DNA of 64,000 bases from Clostridia bacterium (GTDB lineage Bacteria; Bacillota; Clostridia; Christensenellales; Borkfalkiaceae), in the NCBI GenBank assembly GCA_017463105.1, contig JAFTPU010000014.1:86964-150963 (forward strand), written 5' to 3'. The translations under genes and the position numbers were made by a program. Positions within the stretch are counted from its first letter, which is position 1; each line of letters starts with the position of its first letter. The notes beneath the pieces are model-generated. The model saw only the letters and a list, made by a program, of their open reading frames with translations, did not search any database and was not told where the DNA came from. Positions 25,408 to 33,555 of this stretch are shown here, piece after piece.

Positions 25408-26787
25408 TTACATTCCCAAATATTCGATCGCGTTATGATAGCAGATATCTTGCACCACCTTGCCGACGAGCTTTTCGTCCGTCGTCATTTCGCCGTTTTC
25501 CATCATCTTGCCGAAATAGTTGCAAAGGATCCGTCTGAAATAGTGATGACGGGGGTAGGACAACAGCGATCTGCTGTCCGTCAGCATGCCCACGAACGCG
25601 CCGATATGTCCCGTCGCCGTGAGGTCCTCGAGGTGCTTTTCCATACCCACTTTATTGTCCAAGAACCACCAAGCGGGTCCGTATTGCATCTTGCCTTTCG
25701 CCTCGTCGGATTGGAAGCACCCGATCAGCGTCATGATCTCCGCGTTCATTTTCGGATTCAAATTGAACACGATCGTTTTCGGCAGACTGTTTTCGCTATT
25801 CAAACGGTCGAACAGGCGGGACATATACTTGATCGAATTGTCCTCCGCGATACTGTCGTAACCCGTATCCAAGCCCAGCTTCGCGAGCATTTGCGAATTG
25901 TTGTTGCGCATTGCGCCCACGTGCAATTCCGTCGCGATATTATATTTCGCGTACAGCTTGAAAAGGAAATAGGTAAGATATCCTTTGAATATCTCGCTTT
26001 CCTTTTCCGTAACGTTTTCGCCCTTTCTGCGCTTGGCGAAAACTTTCTCCGCTTCCGCCTTTTCGCTCACGGGGTACACGCTCTGAAGCGCCACGTCCGC
26101 CGCCGTCGTGCCCACTTCGATGAACGCCCGCAAGCGTTCCTCGATCTTTTCCTCGAGCGCGGACAGGTCGTTCACCTCGCCGAGCTTTGCGACGAATTCG
26201 TTGTATTTCTCCGCCTCGATATTCATGATCTTATCCGCGCGGAAAGCGGGAATTACCTTGAATTTATATCCTTTCTTTGCGATCGCGGGGAAGGTCGACA
26301 GGTCGTCGAATATCTCGTTGGTCGTAAAGATGTGGGTAACGTTCGACTGCTCGATCAGCTTCTGCGGCGTGATTCCGTTCAGCTTTATGTAATCGTTACA
26401 CCAATCCCAGATCAATTCGGCGTTTTCCTCGTTGATCTCGATCTCGCAATTAAAAAATTCTTTAAGCTCCGCCTGCGACCAATGGTACAGGGGGTTGCCG
26501 AACGCCGTGCCCAGCACGCGGCAATAGGTAAGGAACTTCTCTTTATTGCTCGTCGATTTGCCTGTGATATATTCTTCGTTGGCGCCGTAGTTGCGCATCA
26601 AGCGCCATTTGTAGTGATCGCCCGCCAGCCAAATTTCGAACACGTCGTTAAAGGGCTTGTTTTCGAGAATTTGTTTTTCGGGCAAGTGGCAGTGATAATC
26701 GAAGATCGGCATATCCTTCGCATAACCGAAATACAGTTTCTCCGCCGTTTTGTTCGTCAATAAAAAATTATCTTGGATATAGCTCAT
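25408..26787 (-). CDS. uxaC: Glucuronate/galacturonate isomerase
   Basis: 459 residues from ATG 26787 (AGGTG seven bases upstream; a GTG at 26796 overlaps that site). Amidohydrolase-fold isomerase converting D-glucuronate to D-fructuronate and D-galacturonate to D-tagaturonate. Motifs: MPIFDYHCHLPEKQI with the metal His pair, ATELHVGAMRNNN, IVFNLNPKMNAEI and the C-terminal LTDSRSLLSYPRHHYFRRIL. First gene of the uxaC-yitT-eda-kdgK-ROK operon. Confidence 0.96.
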   Translation of the reverse strand: MSYIQDNFLLTNKTAEKLYFGYAKDMPIFDYHCHLPEKQILENKPFNDVFEIWLAGDHYKWRLMRNYGANEEYITGKSTSNKEKFLTYCRVLGTAFGNPLYHWSQAELKEFFNCEIEINEENAELIWDWCNDYIKLNGITPQKLIEQSNVTHIFTTNEIFDDLSTFPAIAKKGYKFKVIPAFRADKIMNIEAEKYNEFVAKLGEVNDLSALEEKIEERLRAFIEVGTTAADVALQSVYPVSEKAEAEKVFAKRRKGENVTEKESEIFKGYLTYFLFKLYAKYNIATELHVGAMRNNNSQMLAKLGLDTGYDSIAEDNSIKYMSRLFDRLNSENSLPKTIVFNLNPKMNAEIMTLIGCFQSDEAKGKMQYGPAWWFLDNKVGMEKHLEDLTATGHIGAFVGMLTDSRSLLSYPRHHYFRRILCNYFGKMMENGEMTTDEKLVGKVVQDICYHNAIEYLGM

Positions 26788-26804
26788 TTTTTTCACCTAT
26801 AAAA

Positions 26805-26833
26805 ATAATATATCTTTTTTTTCTCTTTGTCAA
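26805..26833 (-). promoter_or_regulatory. Promoter of the uxaC operon
   Basis: Minus strand TTGACA (26833-26828), a 17-bp spacer and TATTAT (26810-26805), with the AGGTG ribosome site directly downstream. Confidence 0.8.
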
Positions 26834-27028
26834 TAAATGTTTCGAAAAACAGAAAGAAAAACAAAAAATGCAATAAAAATAGCAAAAAAACGCAATGTAC
26901 TTTCGGGCAACGGAGCGGGCAAAGAGAAAAAAACTTTCAGAGGAAATAACAGATAAACAAACGTACCCTTTGCCGCCCGTTGACCCGCCTTAAAGGCTAC
27001 TCCGCAAGGAGTATCCGATTAAGCAAAA
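26834..27028. other. Intergenic region between uxaA and the uxaC promoter
   Basis: No open frame of interest. A-rich on the uxaC side. Near 27000 there are two small palindromes, CCTTTAAAGG-like and ACTCC-GCAA-GGAGT. They sit where a uxaA terminator would be expected but lack a T-run. Confidence 0.5.
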
Positions 27029-28429
27029 TCAAAGCGTAACGCCCGTTTTGTAGAACGCGATCTCGCGCACGTCCTCGCTCAGGCATTTATATTCGCCGTT
27101 GACCGTCTTGACGATCAATTCGAACAAGCCGTCCTCGTCCATATCGTAAGCGTTGAAATCGATCCAGCCCGTCTTGTGTTTTGCAAGCCGCGAATTCGAC
27201 GATATCTTCATCGTCGGCACAAAGGTCGAAAACGGCGTGCCCCTGCCTGTCGTGAACAGTACGATCTGACAGCCGCTTGCCGCCAAAGCCGTCGCCGCGA
27301 TCAAGTCGTTCCCGGGGGCGTTGAGTGCGGAAACGCCCGTTTCTTTCACGAGCTCGCCGTAAGCAAGCACGTCCACGATCTCGCTCGTACCCGCCTTTTC
27401 CACGCAACCGAGCGACTTTTCCTCCAGCGTCGTGATCCCGCCCTTCTTATTCCCGGGGCTGGGATTTTCGTACACGGGGAAGCCCTGCTTCGTATAATAC
27501 GCCTTGAAATCCTCGATCATCTTTTTGTATTTTTCGAAGATTTCTTCCGATCTGCATTTATTCATAAGGAGCTGTTCCGCCCCGAACATTTCGGGCACCT
27601 CCGTGAGAATCGCACTGCCGCCGAGCGATACAACCTTATCCGTGATCTTCCCCACAAGCGGGTTTGCGGTCAAGCCCGAATAGCCGTCGCTGCCGCCGCA
27701 TTTGAGTCCGATACAAAGCTCGGAAAAATCGACGTCCTCCCTTTCGAACTTCGCCGCCTTTTCGGCAAATTTTTCAAGGATCGCCATGCCGTATTCGTGC
27801 TCGTCCTCGACGTCCTGCGCGTTGAAATATTCGATATTGTCCCTTTCGTACGGCGCAAGATATTCTTTGATCCCGTCCATACCGTTGTTTTCGCAACCGA
27901 GTCCCACGAACAGCACGAAGGCGGCGTTGGGATTGAGCGCGATCGCGCAAAGCAGCTTTTTGATATTCGCGTTGTCCTCGCCGAGCTGTGAACAGCCGAA
28001 CTGGTGGGTAAGCGCGAAAATGCCGTCGATACTGCCCTTTACGAATTTTTGCGCCTCCTTGGCGAGGCGAATACATACGTTGTTGACGCAACCCACGGTG
28101 GGGATTATGTAAATTTCGTTGCGGATACCCGCTCTGCCTTTCGCGCGCTTGAAGCCCTTGAAGGTCGCTTTCGTTTTGGGAAAGGTTTCCGCGTGGAAAT
28201 CGTAAGAATACGCCACGTTTTCGTCCAAATGCGACCTTACGTTATGCGTATGTACCCATTCCCCTTTTTCGATCGCCGTGGTAGCTCTGCCGATGATCTC
28301 GCCGTATTTGATCACGTATTCGTCCTTAGCGATATCCGTCAAGGCGTATTTATGCCCCGCGGGAATGGTTTCCGTTCCGTCTAGACATACTCCGACGTTG
28401 TCCTTTTCATTGATAATTACGTTTTTCAT
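27029..28429 (-). CDS. uxaA: Altronate dehydratase
   Basis: 466 residues, full-length fusion of the two UxaA/GarD-type domains: an N-terminal SAF-like domain (1-95; EWVHTHNVRSHL) and a large C-terminal domain with KRAKGRAGIRNEIYIIPTVG, THQFGCSQLG, LGCENNG, CGGSDGYSGLTANPLVG and a late IVLFTTGRGTPFS. Dehydrates D-altronate to KDG with an Fe/Mn centre. Follows uxaB on the same strand with only an SGNH remnant between them. Confidence 0.94.
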   Translation of the reverse strand: MKNVIINEKDNVGVCLDGTETIPAGHKYALTDIAKDEYVIKYGEIIGRATTAIEKGEWVHTHNVRSHLDENVAYSYDFHAETFPKTKATFKGFKRAKGRAGIRNEIYIIPTVGCVNNVCIRLAKEAQKFVKGSIDGIFALTHQFGCSQLGEDNANIKKLLCAIALNPNAAFVLFVGLGCENNGMDGIKEYLAPYERDNIEYFNAQDVEDEHEYGMAILEKFAEKAAKFEREDVDFSELCIGLKCGGSDGYSGLTANPLVGKITDKVVSLGGSAILTEVPEMFGAEQLLMNKCRSEEIFEKYKKMIEDFKAYYTKQGFPVYENPSPGNKKGGITTLEEKSLGCVEKAGTSEIVDVLAYGELVKETGVSALNAPGNDLIAATALAASGCQIVLFTTGRGTPFSTFVPTMKISSNSRLAKHKTGWIDFNAYDMDEDGLFELIVKTVNGEYKCLSEDVREIAFYKTGVTL

Positions 28430-28483
28430 AATATACCTTTATTTCTCGGGTTGAAAGTATAAGTTTATGCCGTACGATCTGCG

Positions 28484-28669
28484 CTAATAGTCTGCGAAGA
28501 TTTCCGCATTTTTCGTGTAGTCCGCCTTTACCGATTCGAGCTCGCCCGAGGAAAGGCTGTCGCCGATACACGCGATCGTGCGGAAGATGGCGCAAAACCC
28601 GCCGTCCGTTACGTTCCGATCGAGCGGTTTTTCGTTTTCGTCTACGCGCATATACTCGTAAACGTTCAC
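28484..28669 (-). pseudogene. N-terminal remnant of an SGNH/GDSL hydrolase
   Basis: An open frame of 61 codons with a GTG start and GAGGT ribosome site, nine bases after the uxaB stop. Its product contains IFRTIACIGDSLSSGELESV, which is the block I region (GDS with nucleophile Ser) of SGNH hydrolases common in Clostridia that normally run to 200 residues or more. The frame stops right after NAEIFADY, and only 54 bases remain before uxaA, so blocks II-V are absent. It looks like a deletion remnant whose translation start survives. A short functional peptide is possible but unlikely. Confidence 0.65.
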
Positions 28670-28678
28670 GATTTTACC

Positions 28679-30055
28679 TCAGATCAGGCAAACGCCCTTT
28701 TTGATTTCTTCAACGTTTTCCAAAACCGTATCGTAGAAGCCCGCGTATTTGGTAAGGTCCTCGCCCCAGATCTTCTCGTCGGACATAAACCCGCCGATCG
28801 ATTTTTTCGCCGCAAAGTATTCGAGATACGGAAGATCGTCCTTGAGCTCGATCTCGCGTTTTGCAAGCTTCACGACGTATTTATCCTCTTTCTTCTCCAC
28901 GCTCGAATACAGCGCCATAAGGTAGGAGAAACCGACCGTCAAACGGGGAGCGAGCTTGCCGTTCGCCTTATAATAATCTTTAAAGCTGGGCAGAACTCTC
29001 GCGCGCCATTTGGAAATGGAATTGAGCGCGATGCTGGTGAGCTGGTGATTTAAGTACGGGTTAAGGAAACGGCTCTTGATGCTTTCCGCAAACGCGGTCG
29101 TCACCGCAAGGTCTGCGGAAACGAAAGGATTGATCTCTTCCGTGAGCGTATTCTCCACGAACGCGGAAAGCCTTTCGTCTTTCATGCAATCGTACACCGT
29201 TTCCGCGCCGAGGATCAGCCCTGCGGGCACGAGGTTGGTGTGGCTGCCGTTTAAAACGCGCACCTTTCTCTTTTTATAATAGCCGATATCGTTCGTCAGA
29301 ACGACCTCGATATTGTGCACGCCCTCTTTGATATAGTCGGCGATATCGCCTTTTTTCTCGACCGCCCAAAGTCCGAACGGTTCGCCGACGGAAACCAGCT
29401 CGTCCTTTTCGCCGATCAACGCTTCGAGGTGGCTCTTCGTCTCCTCGTCGCGGGGATAGCCAGATACGATACGGTCCACGAGCGTATTGCAATAGCAGTT
29501 GTTTTCGTCGTTCCATTTTTTGAACGCTTCGGGAAGCGACCAAAGCGCGATATATTTATCGACGCATTTTTTCAGCTCGTCCGCGTTGTTGTCGATCAGC
29601 TCGACGGGCATAAGATATACCCCGTCCAAGCCCGCGTTGAATCTTTCGTACAGGAATTTCGTCAGCTTCGCGGGGTAGGTGATATTTTCAAAACCGTTCA
29701 TTTCGTCCGCGCCGTTATAGCATATCCCCGCCTCCGTCGTATTGGAAACGATGATCTTCAGCTCGGGGTCCTTTGCCAACGCGTAATAGCTCTCCGCGTC
29801 CTTGAACGGGTCGATCGCCGCCGCTACGCTGTCGATCGCGTATACGTTCTCCACGTCCTTATTATCCTCCACGCCGCGCAGAACGATATGGTACTTGTTG
29901 TTCTGCTTTTCAAACCGTTCGAGCGTACCGAACGTAATGGGCTTTACGATATGTACTGCGTATTCTCCTGCGTTTTCTTTGTTCAACGCGTCGAAATACG
30001 CGTCCACAAACGTGCGCAAAAAGTTGCCTTCGCCGTATTGCATGATCTTGATCAT
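28679..30055 (-). CDS. uxaB: Tagaturonate reductase (altronate oxidoreductase)
   Basis: 458 residues of the mannitol dehydrogenase superfamily. The N-terminal YGEGNFLRTFVDAYFD is the nucleotide-binding opening typical of UxaB; IIVSNTTEAGICYN, NCYCNTLVDRIVSGYPRD and the catalytic KVRVLNGSHTNLVPAG (Lys, Asn, His) follow. Reduces D-tagaturonate to D-altronate with NADH for dehydration by UxaA. GGAGG precedes the ATG. Promoter shared back-to-back with a divergent AraC regulator. Confidence 0.95.
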   Translation of the reverse strand: MIKIMQYGEGNFLRTFVDAYFDALNKENAGEYAVHIVKPITFGTLERFEKQNNKYHIVLRGVEDNKDVENVYAIDSVAAAIDPFKDAESYYALAKDPELKIIVSNTTEAGICYNGADEMNGFENITYPAKLTKFLYERFNAGLDGVYLMPVELIDNNADELKKCVDKYIALWSLPEAFKKWNDENNCYCNTLVDRIVSGYPRDEETKSHLEALIGEKDELVSVGEPFGLWAVEKKGDIADYIKEGVHNIEVVLTNDIGYYKKRKVRVLNGSHTNLVPAGLILGAETVYDCMKDERLSAFVENTLTEEINPFVSADLAVTTAFAESIKSRFLNPYLNHQLTSIALNSISKWRARVLPSFKDYYKANGKLAPRLTVGFSYLMALYSSVEKKEDKYVVKLAKREIELKDDLPYLEYFAAKKSIGGFMSDEKIWGEDLTKYAGFYDTVLENVEEIKKGVCLI

Positions 30056-30089
30056 AGAAAAGATCCTCCTTTCTCTTTATTACACACTT

Positions 30090-30118
30090 ATTATAACCTA
30101 ATTTTACTTGACATTCAA
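30090..30118 (-). promoter_or_regulatory. uxaB promoter
   Basis: Minus strand TTGAAT (30118-30113), a 17-bp spacer and TATAAT (30095-30090). Its -35 shares the 30113 base with, and lies directly beside, the -35 of the divergent regulator promoter. Confidence 0.8.
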
Positions 30119-30136
30119 TACAAAAAATGATAATAT
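30108..30136 (+). promoter_or_regulatory. Promoter of the AraC-type regulator (uxaB locus)
   Basis: TTGACA (30108-30113), a 17-bp spacer and TAATAT (30131-30136). It overlaps the uxaB promoter so closely that RNA polymerase can probably occupy only one at a time. Confidence 0.75.
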
Positions 30137-30175
30137 TTTATTAAATTACATATATATTGAAAACAGGTGATTATT

Positions 30176-30964
30176 ATGGCATTTATTGAGATCGAGAGAT
30201 CGGTGCGTAAAAACGAGTGGTCTATGCAAGACCTACACTCGCACCCGCACTACGAGATCTATCTTTTAAAGAGCGGCACGCGGTCGTTTTTCCTTTCCGA
30301 CGCGCTGTTTTGTCTGGAAGCGCCGATTATTATCGTGATCCCGCCCCACGTTCTGCACAAAACGGAGGGCGGACCGTTCGAGCGGTACAATATCAACGTA
30401 TCGCCGTCCTATCTCGACGAATTTCAAACGGACGTGCTGAACGAGAAAGCGCTTCACGTTATCAAGCCCACGCCGCAGGAGCTGCAAAAGCTTCTCGGGA
30501 TATTCGACGAGCTGAGCGAGGAAAAAAAGAAAAAGTACGAGGACTGTATCACGCGGGCGCTGTTTTCCTATTGTATTTTCACTTTGAACAAGTTGCAAAA
30601 CGTAAAAAGTCCCAAAGTAACGACGAAGAGCAGTATCCCCCCGCTCGTATTGAAGATCATCGACTATCTCAACGATCACTACGCGGAAAAGCAAACGCTC
30701 GACGAGATCGCGGAACGGTTTTTCATTTCCAAAGGCGCGTTGATGTACACGTTCAAAAAGCATATGGATTGCTCGCTGATCGACTTTTTGATCTCCCTGC
30801 GTATCTCCAAAGCGAAGGAGCTTCTCATCAAAACGAAAAAAAGCGTGGAGGAGATCTCCGAGCTATGCGGTTTTTCTTCCGCCAACTATTTCGGGCTCAT
30901 CTTCAAACGGAAAGAAATGCTTTCTCCCGTGCAATATCGGAAGCACCAAACGAACAAGCAATGA
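30176..30964 (+). CDS. AraC-family transcriptional regulator (galacturonate branch)
   Basis: 262 residues from ATG 30176; the GTG at 30167 lies within the AGGTG ribosome site. N-terminal cupin domain (LHSHPHYEIYLLKSGTRSFF, about 20-40), C-terminal AraC HTH pair (about 165-260) with EQ-like ISKGALMYTFKKHMDCS and CGFSSANYFGLIFKRK. Divergent from uxaB; likely activates uxaB-uxaA in response to a galacturonate-derived signal. Distinct from the other AraC protein in sequence, so each uronate branch seems to have its own regulator. Followed by a terminator. Confidence 0.9.
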   Translation: MAFIEIERSVRKNEWSMQDLHSHPHYEIYLLKSGTRSFFLSDALFCLEAPIIIVIPPHVLHKTEGGPFERYNINVSPSYLDEFQTDVLNEKALHVIKPTPQELQKLLGIFDELSEEKKKKYEDCITRALFSYCIFTLNKLQNVKSPKVTTKSSIPPLVLKIIDYLNDHYAEKQTLDEIAERFFISKGALMYTFKKHMDCSLIDFLISLRISKAKELLIKTKKSVEEISELCGFSSANYFGLIFKRKEMLSPVQYRKHQTNKQ

Positions 30965-30992
30965 AAAAAGCGCACCTGCGGGTGCGCTTTTC
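30965..30992 (+). terminator. Terminator of the AraC regulator
   Basis: AAAAGCGCACC / GGGTGCGCTTTT with a 3-base loop, overlapping the stop codon region. Confidence 0.9.
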
Positions 30993-31265
30993 GATTTTAT
31001 TTCATTTTCGGATACAATGGTCGTTGCCGTACCGATCGACACGCCGTTCGCGCCGTAATTGACGAGCTCGTCAAAGTCCGTCTTTTGCCGCAACGTTTCC
31101 GCGAAATCGGGAGAAGCCACGGGTATTGGGCGGGTTATCGCCCTACGCCGTATACGTGCCTTTTTGCTTGAATCGCCGATCGTGACGATCTTATATTTTA
31201 TCTTCGTTTTGCCTCTTTACGGACAAATTTCAACCGTTTCGCCCTCTCGCGCCTTTGCGCGTTTT
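30993..31265. other. Intergenic region between regulator and BMC operon end
   Basis: A minus-strand open stretch (about 31216 to 30990) reads DELVNYGANGVSIGTATT in translation but has no ribosome site, runs into the antisense of the regulator and matches no family I know. It may be a decayed gene. No convincing terminator for the BMC operon was found here. Confidence 0.4.
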
Positions 31266-31910
31266 TTACACGTTGGCGGGGAAGCTCGTTTTCATTTCCG
31301 CAAGCTGTTCGTCCGCGCTTTCCTTTTCCACCGTCCATTCTCCGTTACGGTATTTCACGACGGTCACGGACGCGTTGGATACCCAAGGCACGTTTTTCAT
31401 TTCCGACAAAGGCAACCCTTTCCAGCGGCAAAGCAACGTGCGAATGGGCGTTGCGTGCGTAACGACCGCCACCGTTTTTCCCTCGTTTTCCTTTACGATA
31501 TCGAGAACCGCTTCCCATATCCTCGCGGCAAGCTCTTTTACCGTTTCCCCCGACGGACACGCCGCGTTTCCTATATCCCGAAGCCATACGCCGTACGAAT
31601 CCGCGTAACGCGTTTGCAATTCGTCGAAGCAAAGCCCCTGCCAAGTCCCCGCGTATATCTCGCGCAAGCCCGCCGTTGCGACGATCTCTTTTTCCCGCGC
31701 TTGCGCCAAAGGCTTCGCCGTAGCGTACGCCCGCTTTAAATCGCTGGAATATATCTTGTCTACCTTATAATTCTCCGCCACGTAACGCGCGGTAAGTGCC
31801 GCTTGTTTTTCGCCCTTTTCGGAAAGCTCTATATCCAAATGTCCTGCGAAAAAACCTTTGCCGTTCGCACTGCTTTCGCCGTGCCGTATCAATATCAGCG
31901 TGGTTTCCAT
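31266..31910 (-). CDS. Histidine phosphatase family protein
   Basis: 214 residues of the phosphoglycerate mutase/CobC-like superfamily: LILIRHGESSANGKG with the catalytic RHG, a second Arg in SDLKRAYATA, the conserved GLREIYAGTWQG acid site, and VAVVTHATPIRTLL with the second His. The compact size and EIYAGTWQG resemble alpha-ribazole phosphatases, but no cobalamin genes are nearby and the dehydratase here does not need B12, so a broader sugar- or cofactor-phosphatase role is as likely. Last gene of the BMC run, 32 bp after the lysine-rich protein. Confidence 0.88.
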   Translation of the reverse strand: METTLILIRHGESSANGKGFFAGHLDIELSEKGEKQAALTARYVAENYKVDKIYSSDLKRAYATAKPLAQAREKEIVATAGLREIYAGTWQGLCFDELQTRYADSYGVWLRDIGNAACPSGETVKELAARIWEAVLDIVKENEGKTVAVVTHATPIRTLLCRWKGLPLSEMKNVPWVSNASVTVVKYRNGEWTVEKESADEQLAEMKTSFPANV

Positions 31911-31942
31911 CGTCTGAAATCCTCCCGTTTATCCGCTTGCTT

Positions 31943-32230
31943 TTACAACAAATAATAGGGCATATCTTCGCCGACGCTCGTACGGACGAAGCCGTTCTTT
32001 TGCGCGGGCTTTTTACACGTCGCCTTTTTTGTCGCGGGCTTTTTCGCCGACGTTTTCTTTGCCGCCGCCTTTTCCGCAGTCGACTGTTCCACGGGCGCGA
32101 CGAGCTTTTCGACGACCTGTTCGTCGGGTTTTTCGATCACGTGGCTGTTCTCCATATCGGGAGCTTCCGTTTTTACCTTCGAATAACCGTTGTTTTCCAC
32201 TCTCTTGATTGCGTTTTTACCGATTGGCAT
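31943..32230 (-). CDS. Lysine/alanine-rich 95-residue partner of the ParA-like ATPase
   Basis: Starts 14 bases inside the 3' end of the ParA-type gene, so the two are translationally coupled. Three parts are visible: a basic N-terminal segment (MPIGKNAIKRVENNGYSKVK), an acidic middle (EAPDMENSHVIEKPDEQVVE), and a low-complexity Lys/Ala/Thr stretch (residues 52-78) followed by a hydrophobic end (DMPYYLL). No ParB or HTH domain. ParA-type cargo positioning systems often pair the ATPase with a small, poorly conserved, partly disordered protein whose basic N-terminus stimulates ATP hydrolysis; this protein has that shape. Function is inference from context. Related small proteins might also accompany ParA genes that have nothing to do with compartments. 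Confidence 0.75.
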   Translation of the reverse strand: MPIGKNAIKRVENNGYSKVKTEAPDMENSHVIEKPDEQVVEKLVAPVEQSTAEKAAAKKTSAKKPATKKATCKKPAQKNGFVRTSVGEDMPYYLL

Positions 32231-33008
32231 ATTCCATGATCTCCTTCGTTAAATCGATATATTCCACCGCACTGCGGCTGGTTTTCTTATACGCCACGAC
32301 GGGTTTCGAATTATCCTGCGCCCATTCCACCGCACTGTCCACGCGGATATAGTTTTCGAACAGGCGCGCCCCATCCGTGTTTTTCAAGGTCTCCAACGTC
32401 TGCTTGAAATACTTCTTCCTCTCGTCCGCTTTCGTAATGGCGATCCCGAGCACGTTCAGATTCGGCGCGATCGTTTTCGCCTGATTGCAAAATTCGAACA
32501 TGTTCGCCAAACCGAACAACCCCCAAGGGCTTGCCTCGACGGGGATCACGAGGTAATCGGACGCACACATGATATTCATCACCCAACCGCCGAGCGTGGG
32601 CGGCGCGTCGATCAGAATATAATCGTAGTACCCTTTCGCCCTGACCCGTTCCAGACATTTTTTCAAAACGAACTCTCTCTGCCATTTGGAAAAGAGATCG
32701 AACTCTATCGAACTCATCAGCGAAGAGGAAGGGATAATGTCCAGCCCTTCGATACCCGTTTCCACAACGAAATCGGAAAGGTCTTTTTCCTCCTTGATCG
32801 CCGAATGGATATTTTTTCCGCTCTTTGCGTATTCGAGCGCCTGTTCCTCGTCGAAATAGGAAATGGTGAGATTGAGCTGCATATCGCCGTCGATCATCAA
32901 CACCTTTTTCCCAAGGGTCGCCATTGCGCAACCGACGTTGGAGCAGGTCGTCGTTTTGCCGCTGCCGCCCTTATTGTTCGCAAACGCGATCACCTTCGTT
33001 TTACTCAT
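32217..33008 (-). CDS. ParA/MinD-type ATPase, candidate microcompartment-positioning protein
   Basis: 263 residues. Deviant Walker A NNKGGSGKTTT with the signature Lys13 and Lys18, Walker A' MIDGDMQLNLT, Walker B YILIDAPPTLGG, and late Lys/Arg-rich residues (ITKADERKKYFKQ) of the kind that bind DNA nonspecifically in ParA proteins. No N-terminal HTH, so it resembles small ParA/McdA-like ATPases and not plasmid P1-type ParA. It lies 13 bp after the EutP-like gene at the distal end of the BMC operon, with no parB or parS-like repeat nearby. The likely role is spacing compartments along the nucleoid; that is inference. Confidence 0.88.
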   Translation of the reverse strand: MSKTKVIAFANNKGGSGKTTTCSNVGCAMATLGKKVLMIDGDMQLNLTISYFDEEQALEYAKSGKNIHSAIKEEKDLSDFVVETGIEGLDIIPSSSLMSSIEFDLFSKWQREFVLKKCLERVRAKGYYDYILIDAPPTLGGWVMNIMCASDYLVIPVEASPWGLFGLANMFEFCNQAKTIAPNLNVLGIAITKADERKKYFKQTLETLKNTDGARLFENYIRVDSAVEWAQDNSKPVVAYKKTSRSAVEYIDLTKEIMEYANR

Positions 33009-33021
33009 ATTTTCTCCTTTG

Positions 33022-33546
33022 TTATAACAGCCAAGCGTCCAGCTTTCCGCCTATCTCTTTCTTTTCCACCGTCGGTTTTTCCACCGTTTTCAACGCGAGC
33101 TTTTTCTTTTTTATCTCCTCGTCGTCGTTTAAAAACGCCGCCAATTCTTTGATCCCCTCGCCGGTGATCGAGCTGACGGGAAACACCTTTTTACAGCCGG
33201 CAAGCTTCAACCAACGGGTCACCCGTTCCACGTTCGCGTCGGGCTTGTCTATCCCCGTAACGATACCGATCGTCTCGCGGTTTACCATACTGGTAAGACA
33301 GGGCGAAAAAATGGAATACGGCTCGTTTGCAGAAAGCACCAGCCCCACCACGTCCGCCTCGTATGCGTACAAAGCGAGCGCGCCGCTTGTCTCCCGCCGC
33401 TCGGTATATTCCCCGGGAGTGTCGATCACGGTGTCGAGATAATTGACGTATTGCGTCTTGAAATATTTAATTTCTTCGCCGCGCAGAGCTTGCGTAAGCG
33501 TGGTTTTTCCCGCCGCCACTCTGCCGAACAACATAATCTTCTTCAT
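33022..33546 (-). CDS. eutP: EutP/PduV-like small GTPase of the microcompartment
   Basis: 174 residues. P-loop MLFGRVAAGKTTLTQAL (8-15), switch/G3 region VIDTPGEY, and an IVTGIDKPDAN G4-like motif in which NKxD has become GIDKPD. BMC-associated members (EutP, PduV) are linked to compartment maintenance or movement rather than catalysis. The usual fold ends near residue 145; here an extra Lys-rich tail (EEIKKKKLALKTVEKPT) leads to a hydrophobic end GGKLDAWLL that could dock on the shell or on the neighbouring ParA-type protein. Nine bases separate it from the EutS-like gene. Confidence 0.88.
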   Translation of the reverse strand: MKKIMLFGRVAAGKTTLTQALRGEEIKYFKTQYVNYLDTVIDTPGEYTERRETSGALALYAYEADVVGLVLSANEPYSIFSPCLTSMVNRETIGIVTGIDKPDANVERVTRWLKLAGCKKVFPVSSITGEGIKELAAFLNDDEEIKKKKLALKTVEKPTVEKKEIGGKLDAWLL

Positions 33547-33555
33547 TGTTTATAA

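Noticed and set aside
30990-31216. Minus-strand frame with NYGANGVSIGTATT-like sequence
   Set aside because: No ribosome site, its 3' part is antisense of the AraC regulator, and I recognise no family. At most a decayed gene.
32217-33008. Plasmid or chromosome partition ParA
   Set aside because: No ParB, no parS-like repeats and no replication gene; the gene is embedded in the BMC operon, so a cargo-positioning role is favoured.
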